Assembly: GCA_006386115.1 (NCBI GenBank)
Contig: VFIW01000006.1
Location: forward strand, 268,502 to 332,501
Direction: 5' to 3'
Origin: Globisporangium splendens
Lineage: Eukaryota > Oomycota > Peronosporomycetes > Pythiales > Pythiaceae
Length of the DNA: 64,000 nt
Numbering within the stretch: position 1 is the stretch's first letter; every line of letters starts with the position of its first letter. Shown here in pieces: positions 44,296 to 55,917 of the stretch. The notes below the pieces were generated by a model. It had not been told where the DNA came from and ran no database searches. It saw only the letters and a list, made by a program, of their open reading frames with translations. Position numbers and translations under genes: made by a program.

Positions 44296-44743
44296 CGTCC
44301 TGCGCTTAGAGCGTCTGCTACTGCTGCTGCGTGGAGGCGGGCGGTGAGTGAGGAAGAGCGGCGCGCACGTGCCGCATGCACGAGCTTCTTTCCTTGTTGT
44401 TTTCTGTGCTTTATGGCTAGGGCAGAGGGGGAGGCGGTGCAAAGCAGGACTTTTAATTTTGTATGGAATAAGAAATTATGGAAACTACTGATTTAGGGAG
44501 AGAAAGAAAAGCTGAACATCTGATACAAATGATGCTCAACCATGAGAATGCACTGAAAATCAAATTGGAAGAAATGAAAGGTTTAGACAGTGATGTAGCT
44601 GTTCACGTATTCTTCATTTTTAGCCAACTGAGTGATGAATGTTGTAATATACGATAATGTAATTGGTTAAAAAGGTACTCGATGAAGCCAATTGGCGCCA
44701 TTCCTCTCCTCATTAGCAACATTGCGGTAATACTCGTTCGAAA
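44296..44743. other. Divergent promoter region (kinase / UFC1)
   Basis: 448 bp, AT-rich in its right two thirds. CCATTCCTCTCCTCATTAGC lies about 45 bp before the UFC1 start and contains CATTCC/TCATT initiator-like motifs. No gene is seen. Confidence 0.5.
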
Positions 44744-45645
44744 ATGGACGCGCCGATCGACGAGAACACGAAGCGCACGGTGCAGAAGATCCCGCTGCTC
44801 GTGACGCGCGCCGGCCCACGCGACGGAGAAGACTGGACCAAGCGCCTGAAGGAGGAGTACCTCGCGCTCATCCAGGTGCGAATTACGCTGCGCTCTTCGT
44901 TTTATGTGCGTGCTTGGAGGAGCTCTTTATCTGACAACGGGCTCTATAACAGTATGTGAAGATGAACAAAGAGGCCGACAACGACTGGTTCACGATCGAG
45001 TCCAACAAGGCCGGCACGAGGTGCGTTCGTATCATGTAATGCGTGCACGAGTAGCTAAAGCCGACTAACGTTATGTCCTCTGTGCGTGTAGATGGACAGG
45101 CAAGTGCTGGTCCTTCCACAATGGTCTCCGCTACGAGTTTGACCTCGAATTCGAGGTAATTATTCATTGCTTTCCCCATTATACACATGATATGGCCACT
45201 GTCAAATGCTCGCGCTCATTGTATTTGCCACTTTGTGTGAGTAGATTCCAGCGACGTACCCAGTCTCGAACCCTGAGCTCTGCATCCCCGAATTGGAAGG
45301 CAAGACCTCCAAGATGTACAGGTACGCTCGTAAATGAAAACATTGCTTGCTATGTGTATCGTTGTATGTCGAGTAGTTCACGAGATGGTTTTGTGTCTGT
45401 TATGTTGCAGAGGTGGGAAGATCTGCTTGACGATCCACTTTGCACCATTGTGGCAGAAGAACGTGCCGCGTTTCGGAATCGCTCACGCCCTCGCTCTTGG
45501 GGTACGTTTACCGCTGTCTGTTGATCATTTTTTTCCATTTGCGGTGCGTTGAATAAGTTTTACAATTGTCTGTCTGTAGCTCGCGCCATGGCTCGCGGCC
45601 GAAGTCCCCGATCTTGTGGAACGTGGCATCATCACGCCAGTCTAA
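44744..45645 (+). CDS. UFC1: UFM1-conjugating enzyme (E2)
   Basis: Six exons (44744-44875, 44953-45020, 45092-45155, 45245-45321, 45411-45501, 45580-45645), all phases consistent, give 165 aa against 167 in human. Family motifs: [66 protein letters not shown], and the active-site segment [15 protein letters not shown] with catalytic Cys ~119, then [16 protein letters not shown]. It accepts UFM1 from UBA5 and passes it on with UFL1 in ufmylation, acting at the ER and cytosol. The stop is TAA. Confidence 0.95.
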
Positions 45646-46045
45646 AAGTGGTGTTTTCGTTGCATTTACGGTAAAGACGAAGGAATGGCAGAGAGAAGGC
45701 GGAAGCCGTCATGAAGAAAAACCGTTTTTGTGTTTTCTGTTTGTGGGTGATTGCTTTGTATCGTTTTCCATGGCAGCTTGCTTAGAAGTGGCATCCTCGG
45801 TGCTTATTGTCCATGGAGTGTGTTTGTGAGCTTTGTTGCCTGGAGTTTGTTTTTCATGTTTGTTGCTTCTTTTTTTTGCTTCTAGGGTGCTGGTGGTATA
45901 TTTTGTCTCGTTTACGTTACATTTGTCTACTTTGGTTTTCATCTATTGACTCACAGTTTTGTTTTTCTGTTGTTGTAAGGTAAATAGATTTGTTTCTGTT
46001 TTGGTTTGTCGATTGTGGGGCATCATATCCACATTGTTGCCCTTC
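45646..46045. other. T-rich convergent intergenic region
   Basis: 400 bp between UFC1 and the zinc-finger gene, T-rich on the plus strand. Probably both 3' UTRs; no gene is seen. Confidence 0.6.
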
Positions 46046-47130
46046 CTATGGGAGCAAGGACAGCAAACGGTGAGGAGGCATCCAACTGGGCGACGGCATT
46101 GGCAGCGTGGCGCAAATCGGACTTGACGCAGCGCTCCTATCCATCGATCCATGATCACTAAGGTGACTGCTTCCACTTGGCCCCGTTTTCGTGTGTGCAC
46201 AGCAGTAGCCTGACCGCTGCGCCCACTTGGGGCATCCGTAAAAGTCGCACCGCCGTGGGACCGACACAGTCGGTTCTGATGCGCGTTCTTCGTGCATCCG
46301 CTGATATTGCACTGCCGTCCATCGCCGTGGGATTTGCAGAGTCCCCTCGTCTGCGCGAACTTGGAGCATCCATCTTTCTTGCACCGCGAGCCGCCGCCGT
46401 GCTCGGGGCATTTGCCGCGGCTGAGCGCCGATTTGTCGCACCCGTGGATGTTGCACATCTTACCGCTGTGGCGGTTGCAAAACCCCGCTGAGCAGCGCAG
46501 GTTCGGGCAATCGGGGTACGAGCAGCGCAGTTGCTTGCGCTCGATGCTGTTGGCGCTCGGCGTTTTCTTTTTCTTCATCGGAGGCATCGTGAGCATTGGA
46601 AGTGGTGGCGACGGCGAGCATGATGTGATGAATGGTGGTGGCACCACGGCTTTTGGAGTAGGTTGCTGCTGCTTGGCGTCGTGCTGCAAGTCAGATTCCA
46701 AGACTGCTGAGACGGCTTCATGGGAAAACGGTGATGGAAACCGGCCAAACTCTTGGATAAAGACGCGAGGCGGCGAGATAATCGAGTTGATGATTGATGA
46801 CGGAAGCTGCTGTTGTGGTGATTGTTGCTGCTGTGTGGTTGACGCTCGCGGGCTCGGGCTCGGAAAGCTCGAGATGTTGCGGTTGAGCAGCGACGGCGTG
46901 CTTCGAAGCAACGTGCTGCTGTCAAAGCAGATCTATGGGATCGAGACTTCGACATGGTGATGGCGTTTCGAGACCGACGAAGTCATCGGCTTAGATGGCG
47001 TCAGGGCGAAGTGGTGCGGTGACGAAAACTCTCCTTCGAGAAGCAGCTCGCGCAGGATATCGTGCTCTTCGTTCGAACATGGTGGCATCCGGCGCTGCTC
47101 GGTCTCGACGTATCCGTTGGCGAAAAACAT
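46046..47130 (-). CDS. Oomycete-type zinc-finger protein with C-x-K-x-A..HGG repeats (WRKY19-like repeats)
   Basis: Starts MFFANGYVETEQRRMPPCSN. After a Ser/Gln/Pro-rich region come at least five tandem cysteine/histidine repeats of ~23 residues: CSYPDCPNLRCSAGFCNRH, CNIHGCDKSALSRGKCPEHGG, CKKDGCSKFAQTRGLCKSHGD, CNISGCTKNAHQNRLCRSHGG, CDFYGCPKWAQRSGYCCAH. This repeat is known from WRKY19-like and many oomycete nuclear proteins. Two breaks: an in-frame TAG at 46933-46935 and a frame change between repeats four and five (~46240). With the second corrected it ends in TAG at 46046. Possible transcriptional or nucleic-acid-binding role. Either a recent pseudogene or sequence errors. Confidence 0.6.
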
Positions 47131-47203
47131 GATGCGGTTCTAGACTGTGGCAAACACAGAATCAACACTTCAAACACTTCAGCCGGACACAGGACTCGAA
47201 AGC

Positions 47204-47840
47204 TTAGCTGTGCACCGACACGGGAAGTTGAAGAATGAACCGAGTGGCATCCACGTGCGATTTTGCAGGAGACTGCAGCAGCACCGACTCGTTTTGTACG
47301 ACTTTCTTGCTTGATAATCGTGGAAGCTCACAAACGACAAAGTTCTGCCTGACCTGGGTTTCTATGTGCTGCAAAACGATCCAAATCCGCGCGAAACGAC
47401 CAACCGGCCATAGGTTGCTCCATACTCTTGTTCCAGGAGACCCGCACACACACAGCGTTTGGCCGCAACATCGATCGAAAGAGTGCCGTTGAGGAAAAAG
47501 ATGCGCTATAATTACGCCTTCAACTGCTTTCATTTCGCCACGAAACCCGGAGCAAATCGGCTGCGCTGGTGCAAGAAAATTCACAGGTTCATTTTCTCCA
47601 TGAATCCATTTCGAGCCTGACAAAAGCATATAAATATCACGCACACAATGAAACAGCAAAAGCAAAACAAGCAACCGATATCCACCAAAGCTGATCCATT
47701 CGAACATTTCTCTTAACTTGCCGCTGGGCTTCAACGTGCCTGTAGCCATTTTTTTGAAGGTAGTAGATCCGCTGACCTTGAGGCACAAACCCTGCAAACG
47801 GTTTCAGATCAATCCAGGCGTTATAGAAGATCGTCAGCAT
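47204..47840 (-). CDS. Small membrane protein, frame broken at an A7 run
   Basis: Coding begins at MLTIFYNAWIDLKPFAGFVPQGQRIYYLQK (47840). It continues in another frame after a run of seven A (~47747) as MATGTLKPSGKLREMFEW, then a strong transmembrane segment (YRLLVLLLLFHCVRDIYMLL) and a soluble Cys-containing domain (CCGQTLCVCGSPGTRVW; ARIWIVLQHIETQVRQNFVVCEL), ending in TAA. One base added to or removed from the A run gives a single ~210-codon frame. The family is not recognised. It lies just downstream of RTEL1 on the same strand. Confidence 0.5.
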
Positions 47841-47958
47841 GCGCGTCAGTCAATCCATTATGATGTATCTATCGCGTTCAACGTCGCCAGTCTCAAATCT
47901 GTCACCAAGGAAGATCGCATCCTGCGCATAAACACGGAGTCTCTCTCACTCGTTCGTT

Positions 47959-50900
47959 CTATCGAACGTGGCTCGAAGACGAAGGCTCCTTGGCAGCTCG
48001 AATCAAGCTGAGCTGGTCAAACTTGAGCGGGATCTTGCAGAGTGGGCACGACGTAAACCCGTCTTTCTCCATCTAATCAAATTGCAGGTGATCAAAACGT
48101 GAGCAGTGTCAGCAAACCTAGGCAAAGCAAATTCTCCATCGCCATATTTGTACCTTTTTCCAGCAGCCCATACAGCAAATGTGTCCACATTGCGCAGCGT
48201 ACGCCTTTCGCGTGATATCATAGCAGACAACACATTGCGGATCTTTCACAATTGCAGCAGTCGGCACGTGGTCCTCGGAATTTTGCTTTCGTCTCCTCTT
48301 TTGCTCGAGTCGCTCAAAAAACGTGGCCATGCTTGAACTTCTTGGTCCCACACTGCTAGGTTGAGTATCCTCAGCGCCACCATCGGACGCGCCAACAAGA
48401 GAGAGATCGAGCGGGAGGTCGAGTGAGGTAGCCTTGTCAACAAAACGATCGCATAGTGTTCCGTGCAGGACCTGCGGTATCAGATTGAGAAGATCTTGAC
48501 ACTCTGGAGAGCGCAACAAGTCACAGATCGAGCTCAGTGCGTCATCGACGTTTGTCCCAGCGTGCAGTTGTCGAATGAATCCGTACAACTTGGAGACGTC
48601 AGACTCGGAAAGCGCGCTCCTCGCAACAGCAGGGAACACGGATACAAAAATCTCGTCTTTTTTCATCTTCGAGTCCGAATTGGTCGTGCCCTGTGCCGAT
48701 GCGAACTTTCGCTTTGCTGCTTGCCATGAAGTCGCGCGTTCTGACGGCTGAGGTTCTTGGCGGGTGGATGTCAAGTTGATTGACGACAGCATACTTGAGT
48801 GGGATTTTGGCGCAACGAACGGACGAGATATGGACGAAGTGGACGACACCATGGAAGTCTTGGATGAGAAAAGCGCACCTAGCGTCTGCTTGCGCTGCGC
48901 CTGTGGCGGTGCCGCTGTGAATCGAGTGGAAGCTGGCGCATTTGCAGGCGCTACTTCTGATGCTGTAAGAAAATAAAAAAGTGAGTCTACTTGAGCAGAA
49001 ATGCACGATATTGCAACGGGAATTTCGTTGTTTTGTACCTGGATTAGCTGCGGGGTGGCGGAAGAGCTCCGGGTTGACATACGACTGGCCATCTCCAATC
49101 GTTGCGGAATTGGAAGAAATCCCAGACTCCCTCGCTTGACTGTTTTGAGTTGAATCTTGGCTTGCAAACGAATTCTTGGATACCATTCGCTTTGATAGAC
49201 CGAGCGATTTTGGCTGAGGGGTGGCTTTTTCAACAACGGGATGTGGTGGCGGAGCGTTTGCTTTGTTGCTCTTAAAGAATCGGGTGAGACCGATATGCGC
49301 TTCTCCTACAGCAGCAACAACATAACGGATACATTAATGCGCAAACACCACAGTCTTCTTCTGTCTCTGAACGCTCGCATGTTACCATAGCTTTTGCACG
49401 TAAAACAATACGGCTGGAGCCACTTGGAAAGGCATTTTTGTTGCTGCTGCAGCGCAAAACGTTCATCTAATAGAATGATCGCTCCGTAATCATGACGATG
49501 GCGAATCACTCGGCCGATCGCTTGATTCACGGCTCGAGACGCTTGTTGGACATACCAATGATTGCCCGTAAGTTTCTACATAACAATGCGATATACACAA
49601 GATGTCAGTTTTTTAAGCTGGTTTCGCATCAAAGGAAATAAAGAAAATATCCGCCAAAGGGCAACTCACAAGATCTCCGGGAGCGACAACGACCTCGTCC
49701 AAGATACTCTTTTTCAGAATAATCTTCGGGTCTTTCGTTGGCGGAAACGGGAGCCCTGTAATCACCACAGCTCGCCCTTTGTCGTTCGAAAAATCAATGC
49801 CTTCACTGACCTTTTCAAGGCACACAGCAAAAATAAAACCAAAACAATGTCCGAGAAACCATCCTGGTGCTGCCGTAAAAACAATGGATACGTCACATAC
49901 TTTTCCTCTGCAGACGGCAAAGAAGACTGCGCCATTCGTGTTGGTTTTGATCGTCTCGTGGTATTCATCCACGACTTCCTTGAAATCCTGACGTGCTCGG
50001 GGCTCGACAAACGCTTGCTTCTGCTGGACGATTCGATCCCAAATCGAGGCGCTCGAATCGCCTGCTGTCGGTCGTTGCCATCGGGTAATACTCTCCTCAA
50101 GAATGGAGTACGATGGGAAAAACACGAGCAGTCCGCTTGGAACGAGACGGGTAAAGTTCACGATAGTGTTCCCGAGTTCCACCAGGTACTCGTCGGTCGA
50201 CCGGAAGTTATAACTCGAGTTGAGACGCTTGCCAGTCACGCCTGTGCCCACGACACCAACCCAGATCTGACTGGCGTCAATCACGTGATTGTTTTCCAAC
50301 CGCACAGGAAATTCAATGCCGAGTTCTTTAATTGTCGTTTCCAATGGGGAGAGTGTGCCACTAGGAACAAAACAAATTTCACCAAGCGCGTTAGAAAGGC
50401 AATACCTTGGTGCGAGCCAACATTACATAAATGATGAGTTACATGACTCTACCTCGTTAAAATCACGTTGTAGACGTTGTTCGTGCAGATTTCGTTGAAT
50501 GATACGCCCGGATGGAAGCACCAATAGTTAAATACGCGTGTGGTGGATTTGTTCTTGCGCACCGAATTAAATAGACGAGGGGCGTTGGATGCTCTTCATC
50601 AAACAGACAAACGCAAACACAGGTTTAGCAACTCGTACAATGAGTTAAAAGCACGACATCATGTACCTTTCGTTAACTTCTTGAATGTGAACGCGATAGT
50701 TCTTTGCAGACTGCATGATCAAGGATGGAAACCAGGCATAGCGTCTGTCGTGAGTCGCCAATTACATCGAGTTTAGCAGGTTCAGTTGCCCCACCGTACC
50801 TTTAGGTGCTGTTCTTTGTTGCGAAAGATGGTTCCGAGAAACGACAAAAGCGAATCGAGCTTGGACGCGGCTGCTTGGCTGCCACCAGCGCCTTCGTTCG

Positions 50901-52505
50901 CGAGCTCAATGATTTCTTCAATCATGCTCAACACCAGCGGACACGTGTCGAAATTGACATTAAATTGCTGGAAAAACTCGAAAATGTATTCTCCCGGCTG
51001 GCAAATTGCACAATGGGAATGAATGCAGATTAGGGCAAAGCGAAGTAGACAGCAATGAATCACTCTCGTACCTTTGTAAACCCACCCGTGTGGGAAAGTG
51101 GGAAACTGTTCAAGCCTTTGTCAATCTCTAGAAGCAGTGCCTTCAACGTCTCTGCCGACTGCACATCCGCGGCAAAAAAAGATGAGCAAAAAAACTGGCA
51201 GAATTGGCAAGGAAACAATATAAATGGCAACGCACTTCGGACGAGAGATTGCTGCCAGCATTGAGTGCTATTCGGTTTTCAGACAGCGCCTGGATGAACG
51301 ACTGCACTTCGGCGACGCAGCCAGCAATGTCGTTTGATGATAAAGCGTACGAAGCCGCGTCGCTCGCAATAGATTCCTGCAATTTGCAGAACCGAGCAAA
51401 ATATGACCACAACACAGGAAAGCTAGGCATCCTGCCAGAGAGAGGTAAGGAATATGTAGAAACGAAACGTACCACATTGTGCGCTTCATCGAAGATGAGG
51501 ATGGAGTTCTCGATCGAGATCCCAATCGACCGCCGAGAAAGAGGGTCAATGAGGTAATTGTACGGCACGAAAACGATCTCTGCGTCGGGCAGGATGCTGC
51601 GACTCAGGAAGAATGGACAGATCTAATGACATTGGCACGAAAGTAAGGTTCCCACACAGCATGTCAGACCTTTTCAGGCATACTTCGCTGCCATATGTAT
51701 GCAAGTACCTCTCGTTCTTTCATCGTTTCCACGAGCTCTTCGATGTCGAGGATCGGTACACTTTGCTTCGAATTTCGCCGGGTAGCATTGTCAAAACCTC
51801 TCTTGTAGACACAACTACATGTCCACATGCATTAGCATTCTCCATTAGAATGTATATGAACTAAAGACTATGCTGCCAACATACCTTTTCCGCCTCACAG
51901 CGTCACGACACGCGAGATTCTGCTTCGTCCCTCTCATCTGTGAGATCTTTTCATTCACGCAGAGATGCTCGCGTGACCCAAGGACAGCTACCCGCGGATT
52001 GTAGGACGTATTGCGCAGCTCCTGGACGACCTGCTTCAGCTGCGAATGGGTGCGCGACGAATAGATGATACGTGGGATCATTGCACGCTCCGCAGCCTCT
52101 TTCTCCTCCTCGCTATCGTAACCTTCATACGCGAGTCGTGCTCCAGCGCCTGTGGTAGGATTCCGTCGGTTGAAAGCAGCGCCGCCATTCGCTTTCAGGT
52201 TCTTCTCGAAATGCCGTCGCCACGCTAGCGTCGCGCACAGCAAACAGAGCGTCTGCGAAAACACAACCACGCCATTCATTATCCCCACTTGATACAATAA
52301 TAAGCAAAATGATGCACCGTCAATCGTATTGATGCAATAGAGTTGCTTCACACTTGTGTACCTTGCCGGTGCCTGTGGGGCTCTCGAGGATCGCGTTCTG
52401 CTTGGAGGAGAGCGAGAGAATCACCTTCTCCATGTAAATGAGCTGCGAGTCGTACGGCGGGAACGGAAACTCCACGGGGATCCCGCAGATCTCGAGCCGC
52501 ACCAT
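47959..52505 (-). CDS. RTEL1: RTEL1-type Fe-S DNA helicase with C-terminal RING finger
   Basis: Exon 1 is 52505-52362 ([20 protein letters not shown], Walker A ESPTGTGK) and exon 2 is 52252-51895 ([23 protein letters not shown]). Later exons carry the Fe-S-region cysteines, [10 protein letters not shown] (DEAH box, ~51500), [45 protein letters not shown] and [21 protein letters not shown] (motif VI, ~49520). The C-terminal region (~49.0-48.1 kb) has a helical domain resembling the harmonin-N-like part, then a RING across the final intron: [24 protein letters not shown] and CPLCKIPL (48072-47959). Order matches metazoan and plant RTEL1, which dismantles D-loops and T-loops and is a PCNA partner. 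Middle exon borders are approximate. The stop is TAG. Confidence 0.85.
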
Positions 52506-52757
52506 CCTGTCGATTGCCCCAACAATGCGCCACCAAAATGACACAAATGGCGCCAACACTCACAGCAAGAAGCCTACTTTAACGTAAAGTGACACTTTAT
52601 TATAGGTAAATACCTAGTATAAGGTGCCAAAGTGGTTACCTGAAAGTAGTCATCATGACGTTTCAGTTTCTTCAGGCGAGCGCCTAGTTTAATGTGGCTG
52701 TGTGGTTCATAAAAATAGGACGCAACGCAAACTTCACTTTGAGGCTCAGTCTGAAGA
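52506..52757. other. Divergent promoter region (RTEL1 / LYR-TPR gene)
   Basis: 252 bp. It contains short inverted repeats around 52575-52650 (for example AGGTAAATACCT) and nothing coding. Confidence 0.5.
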
Positions 52758-53828
52758 ATGGGGTCGGCGAAGCTCGTCGTGGCGCTCTATCGCTCCATGC
52801 TGCGCAGTGCCAAGGTGCTGGACGCGCATCGCGAGTTCAAGGTGCGTGTGCATACCATAGTGCGCGCATTGTGCGACCAGCGGTGCTGCTGTCTCCAGGA
52901 CGCTCTGCATGCAATATGGAGGAAATGAATGCTTGCTTTGTGCTTCCACAGCGTGCTCATGCGTCTGAATTGATCATAAATACTTCCTTTGTTGTAGGCG
53001 CTGCTCCCGCGCGAAGTGATCTGGAATGCTGGCGACAGCAAATGCGACTTTTTCTCGACGGATGCGTCGTGTGTGGACACGATCCGTCGCGAATTCCGTG
53101 TACCGAAGACTGCCGCAGAGATCGACGCTGGGGTCGATGAGTCGTTTACGATCAACAAAGCGATCGCGGAGCGCGTGCATCTGCTATACGAAGACGAACA
53201 TGCGCGCGATTTGATGGTGTTCCACACTCCACAACACACGACCAGCTTTGCCGAGAAATACGAACAGGAAAAGCAAAAGCAGAAGAGCGACGAGAGTGCA
53301 AATGCCCTCGAGGACGCGATCACGTTGATCAAGAGCGCGTCGGAAGTCCTAAAGAACGAGGGCATGAGCTCGGACGACCGCGCGCGAATCGCGAAGACGT
53401 ACTACACGCAGTCGATCAAGTCGTTCCCCACGGCCGATGCGCATGCGTACTTGGGCTGGCATTACTATCTGGATGGCGAGCTGGAGAAAGCGGCTGCAGA
53501 GTGCGAACGCGCGATTGAATTGGATCCCGGGTTTGGAAACGCGTACAACGACCTCGGTTTGATCCGCGTGCAGCAGGGACACGACGAAGAAGCGATGGCG
53601 CTGTTCTCGAAGGCAAAAGAAGCCCCGCGGTACGACGTGCGCCACTTTCCGAGTCTCAACCTCGCGGCGTTGCACTTGGAGAACGATCGCATCAAGCCCG
53701 CATTGCATGAGTATATCGAAGCCCTGCGCTGGATGCAGCCAGACGAAGCTGTCGCGATCCGAAACACCGTCGCCGACATGGGCACATTTTACGTCACGAT
53801 CACCGAGAAGTTGCGCTCCACTACGTAG
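52758..53828 (+). CDS. LYR-motif protein with TPR domain
   Basis: Two exons (52758-52841, 52998-53828) join in phase 0 to 304 aa. The N-terminus is a typical Complex1_LYR start (VALYRSMLRSAKVLDAHREFK; L-Y-R at residues ~10-12). After a linker comes a charged coiled coil (SFAEKYEQEKQKQKSDES). The C-terminal half has TPR-like helical pairs (AHAYLGWHYYLDGELEKAAAECERAIELDPGFGNAYNDLGLIRVQQG; NLAALHLENDRIKPALHEYIEAL). LYR proteins usually bind acyl carrier protein and act in mitochondrial Fe-S or respiratory-complex assembly. The LYR+TPR combination is unusual. The stop is TAG. Confidence 0.8.
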
Positions 53829-54012
53829 CGAAGCAGCAGCTGTTGATTCCGTGGACGAAGAGCCACGTTTTGTTTTTGACGGCTTGTTATTAATTCATCT
53901 ATGTTGTATTGTAGCGGAATGGGCAGACTTTATAAGGATAACGAACGCCCAGAAATGGCAATACCGTATACCAATCTTGTGCTAACTCTAACTTAGTGAG
54001 CAAGCCACAAGG
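53829..54012. other. Short convergent gap
   Basis: 184 bp between two convergent genes. Presumed 3' UTRs. Confidence 0.7.
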
Positions 54013-55806
54013 TTATGTGGCTGTTGTTGGCTCTTTGTGGTTCCGCTTTTTCCGTCGCCACTGCCGTCCCAAGCGCACCGTCGCGGCTTTGAGCGCATCG
54101 GCTGTCTTCCAAAAGGCGCTGCGTGCACCACTTTCAAACGTGACGATCACTTCAAAGTCATTCTCGACTTCTTCTTGAGTCTCTTCATCTCTTGTCCGTT
54201 TTGTGATCTCAATGCGACCATCAAACGCAGACGTGAAGTTGGAAGCCGCATCATCAGCACCTTGCAAGCGGTAGAACACGTAGTCGTGATTTTCTACTTC
54301 ATAAAGGTCCGCTGACGCATCCTCATCGCCACTTTCTGCGTCGGGATCAAGCGCCAATGCTGGGTGAGATGCCACAAATTCCTGCACACGCTGCGACACT
54401 TCCTGCACTGAGGTGCATCCATTGCTGTCGTCTGTTACAGAAAATAACAAAAGCATGTCACCAAAACAAAGCAAACGTCCACAAGTGTTGCTACATACCT
54501 GACTCACTACAATACGGCACAGTGAACACAATTTCATTCTTGCGATGCGCTTCTTTGCGTTTTCCCAGTACTTTACTCTGTAACGTCGTATAGAGTAGTA
54601 AGCAACCAGTTCAATCATGCGAAACAGACAACCAAATAAGCATACCGATGCATCGCCCGACGCTACGTCGGCACGAAAGGTCCACGCGATGCCCCAGCGC
54701 TTGGTGCGTCCCTGGAGGAACTCGGTCGTGCGTGTCTGTGGGATCTGCTTCTCGCGCAGCACAGCGAGGATCTTCCGCACCGTCGACTTCTTGCCGATCA
54801 TCGACGTGTACCACACGACGCGGTGCCTCAGCGCCAAACTATCGTCGATCATGTTGGTGATGAACGCGACTTCGCCGCCGGGACACACCATCTCATTGGA
54901 ACTGCCCATGCAGCACGTGCTTGGGTTCGTATCAGCCTCGCTCATATCGTCAAAAAACGGCGGGTTGCACATGCAAAAGTGCACGACATCACCGCTGTTA
55001 GCGTCTCCAAACGCGGGCTCAAGCTGCTCGAGTGGCTCCCGTAGCAGCCGCTGCGTATGCACGTGCAGCACGTTGACTCGCGTCTCCAGCGCAGGGTTTC
55101 GTCGCACGTTCTCCTGTGCTGATGCGAACGACTCGGCATTGGTCTCCGTGGCCAAGAACCGCCAATTCGGGTGCATTTGCGCGCCGAGTAAGGCGTAAAT
55201 GCAGCTCGCGCCCGTGCCAATGTCGATGCCGTAGATTGAGGTCTCTGAGGGTAACAATGCCGCAATGTTGGTCTCCAGCAGTAAATCTTCGATCCAGTGC
55301 AAGTAATTCAACCGATTCGGGAGCTAAAATGCGCACACATATACACAAGTGGTCGCAATATAAGCCACGAGGCTTTTATCTAATATACTGAGGACGCAGG
55401 ATGAAAAGCTAGACACACGGGCGGACAGAGCCGATCGATTGGGAGACTCCAGTGCAGCTGGAAGTCGTGCAGCAGCAGCGTTTTCGTGAGTTCGCGCACA
55501 GCGAACGGGTCGCTCCACGCGAGCGACGCCGTCTGCTTCTCGTCGTCCACATTGCGCACACTGCACATGGAGAAAAAGGAAGAGCATTCCGCACAGCCAT
55601 GACACAACGCATCACAACAAACACAAGGCACTTCCGCTGCGCAACGCAAGAAACAGAGAGAAACAACAAGAGACAACGCACTAGCGCTTGAAGGACGGAT
55701 AGAGAGTCGCGAGCTGGTAGAAGTCCGGCGCGTTGTCCTTGTACCGGTTGCGCGCGTGGAGCTGCGCGCCGAGGTGCGGCGTCGGTCGGCGCTTCTCGCC
55801 ACGCAT
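54013..55806 (-). CDS. METTL16: METTL16-type RNA m6A methyltransferase
   Basis: Five exons (55806-55682, 55560-55419, 55323-54646, 54577-54499, 54431-54013), phases consistent, give 480 aa. Family signatures: LHARNRYKDNAPDFYQLATLYPSFK, FAVRELTKTLLLHDF, LNYLHWIEDLLLE, YGIDIGTGASCIYALLGAQ (SAM site), FCMCNPPFF (NPPF catalytic motif), GGEVAFITNMIDDSL and TTEFLQGRTKRWGIAWTF. METTL16 writes m6A on U6 snRNA and on hairpins of SAM-synthetase mRNA, in the nucleus; that role is from the family. The C-terminal 200 residues are acidic then basic and less conserved. The first exon ends with CGCTA|GTGCGT. The stop is TAA. Confidence 0.9.
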
Positions 55807-55917
55807 TTGGGCATTTGTGCGTGGGTCAAGGCAACGGTTCCTTTCTAATCCGGTGACAACACTTGACATACATTCTCTATTTTGTTGTTTTGTTCATAAC
55901 CAATGGTATCTGAACAA

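Noticed and set aside
52575..52650. Short inverted repeats in the RTEL1 promoter as a MITE
   Set aside because: The stems are short and imperfect, and no target-site duplication is seen.
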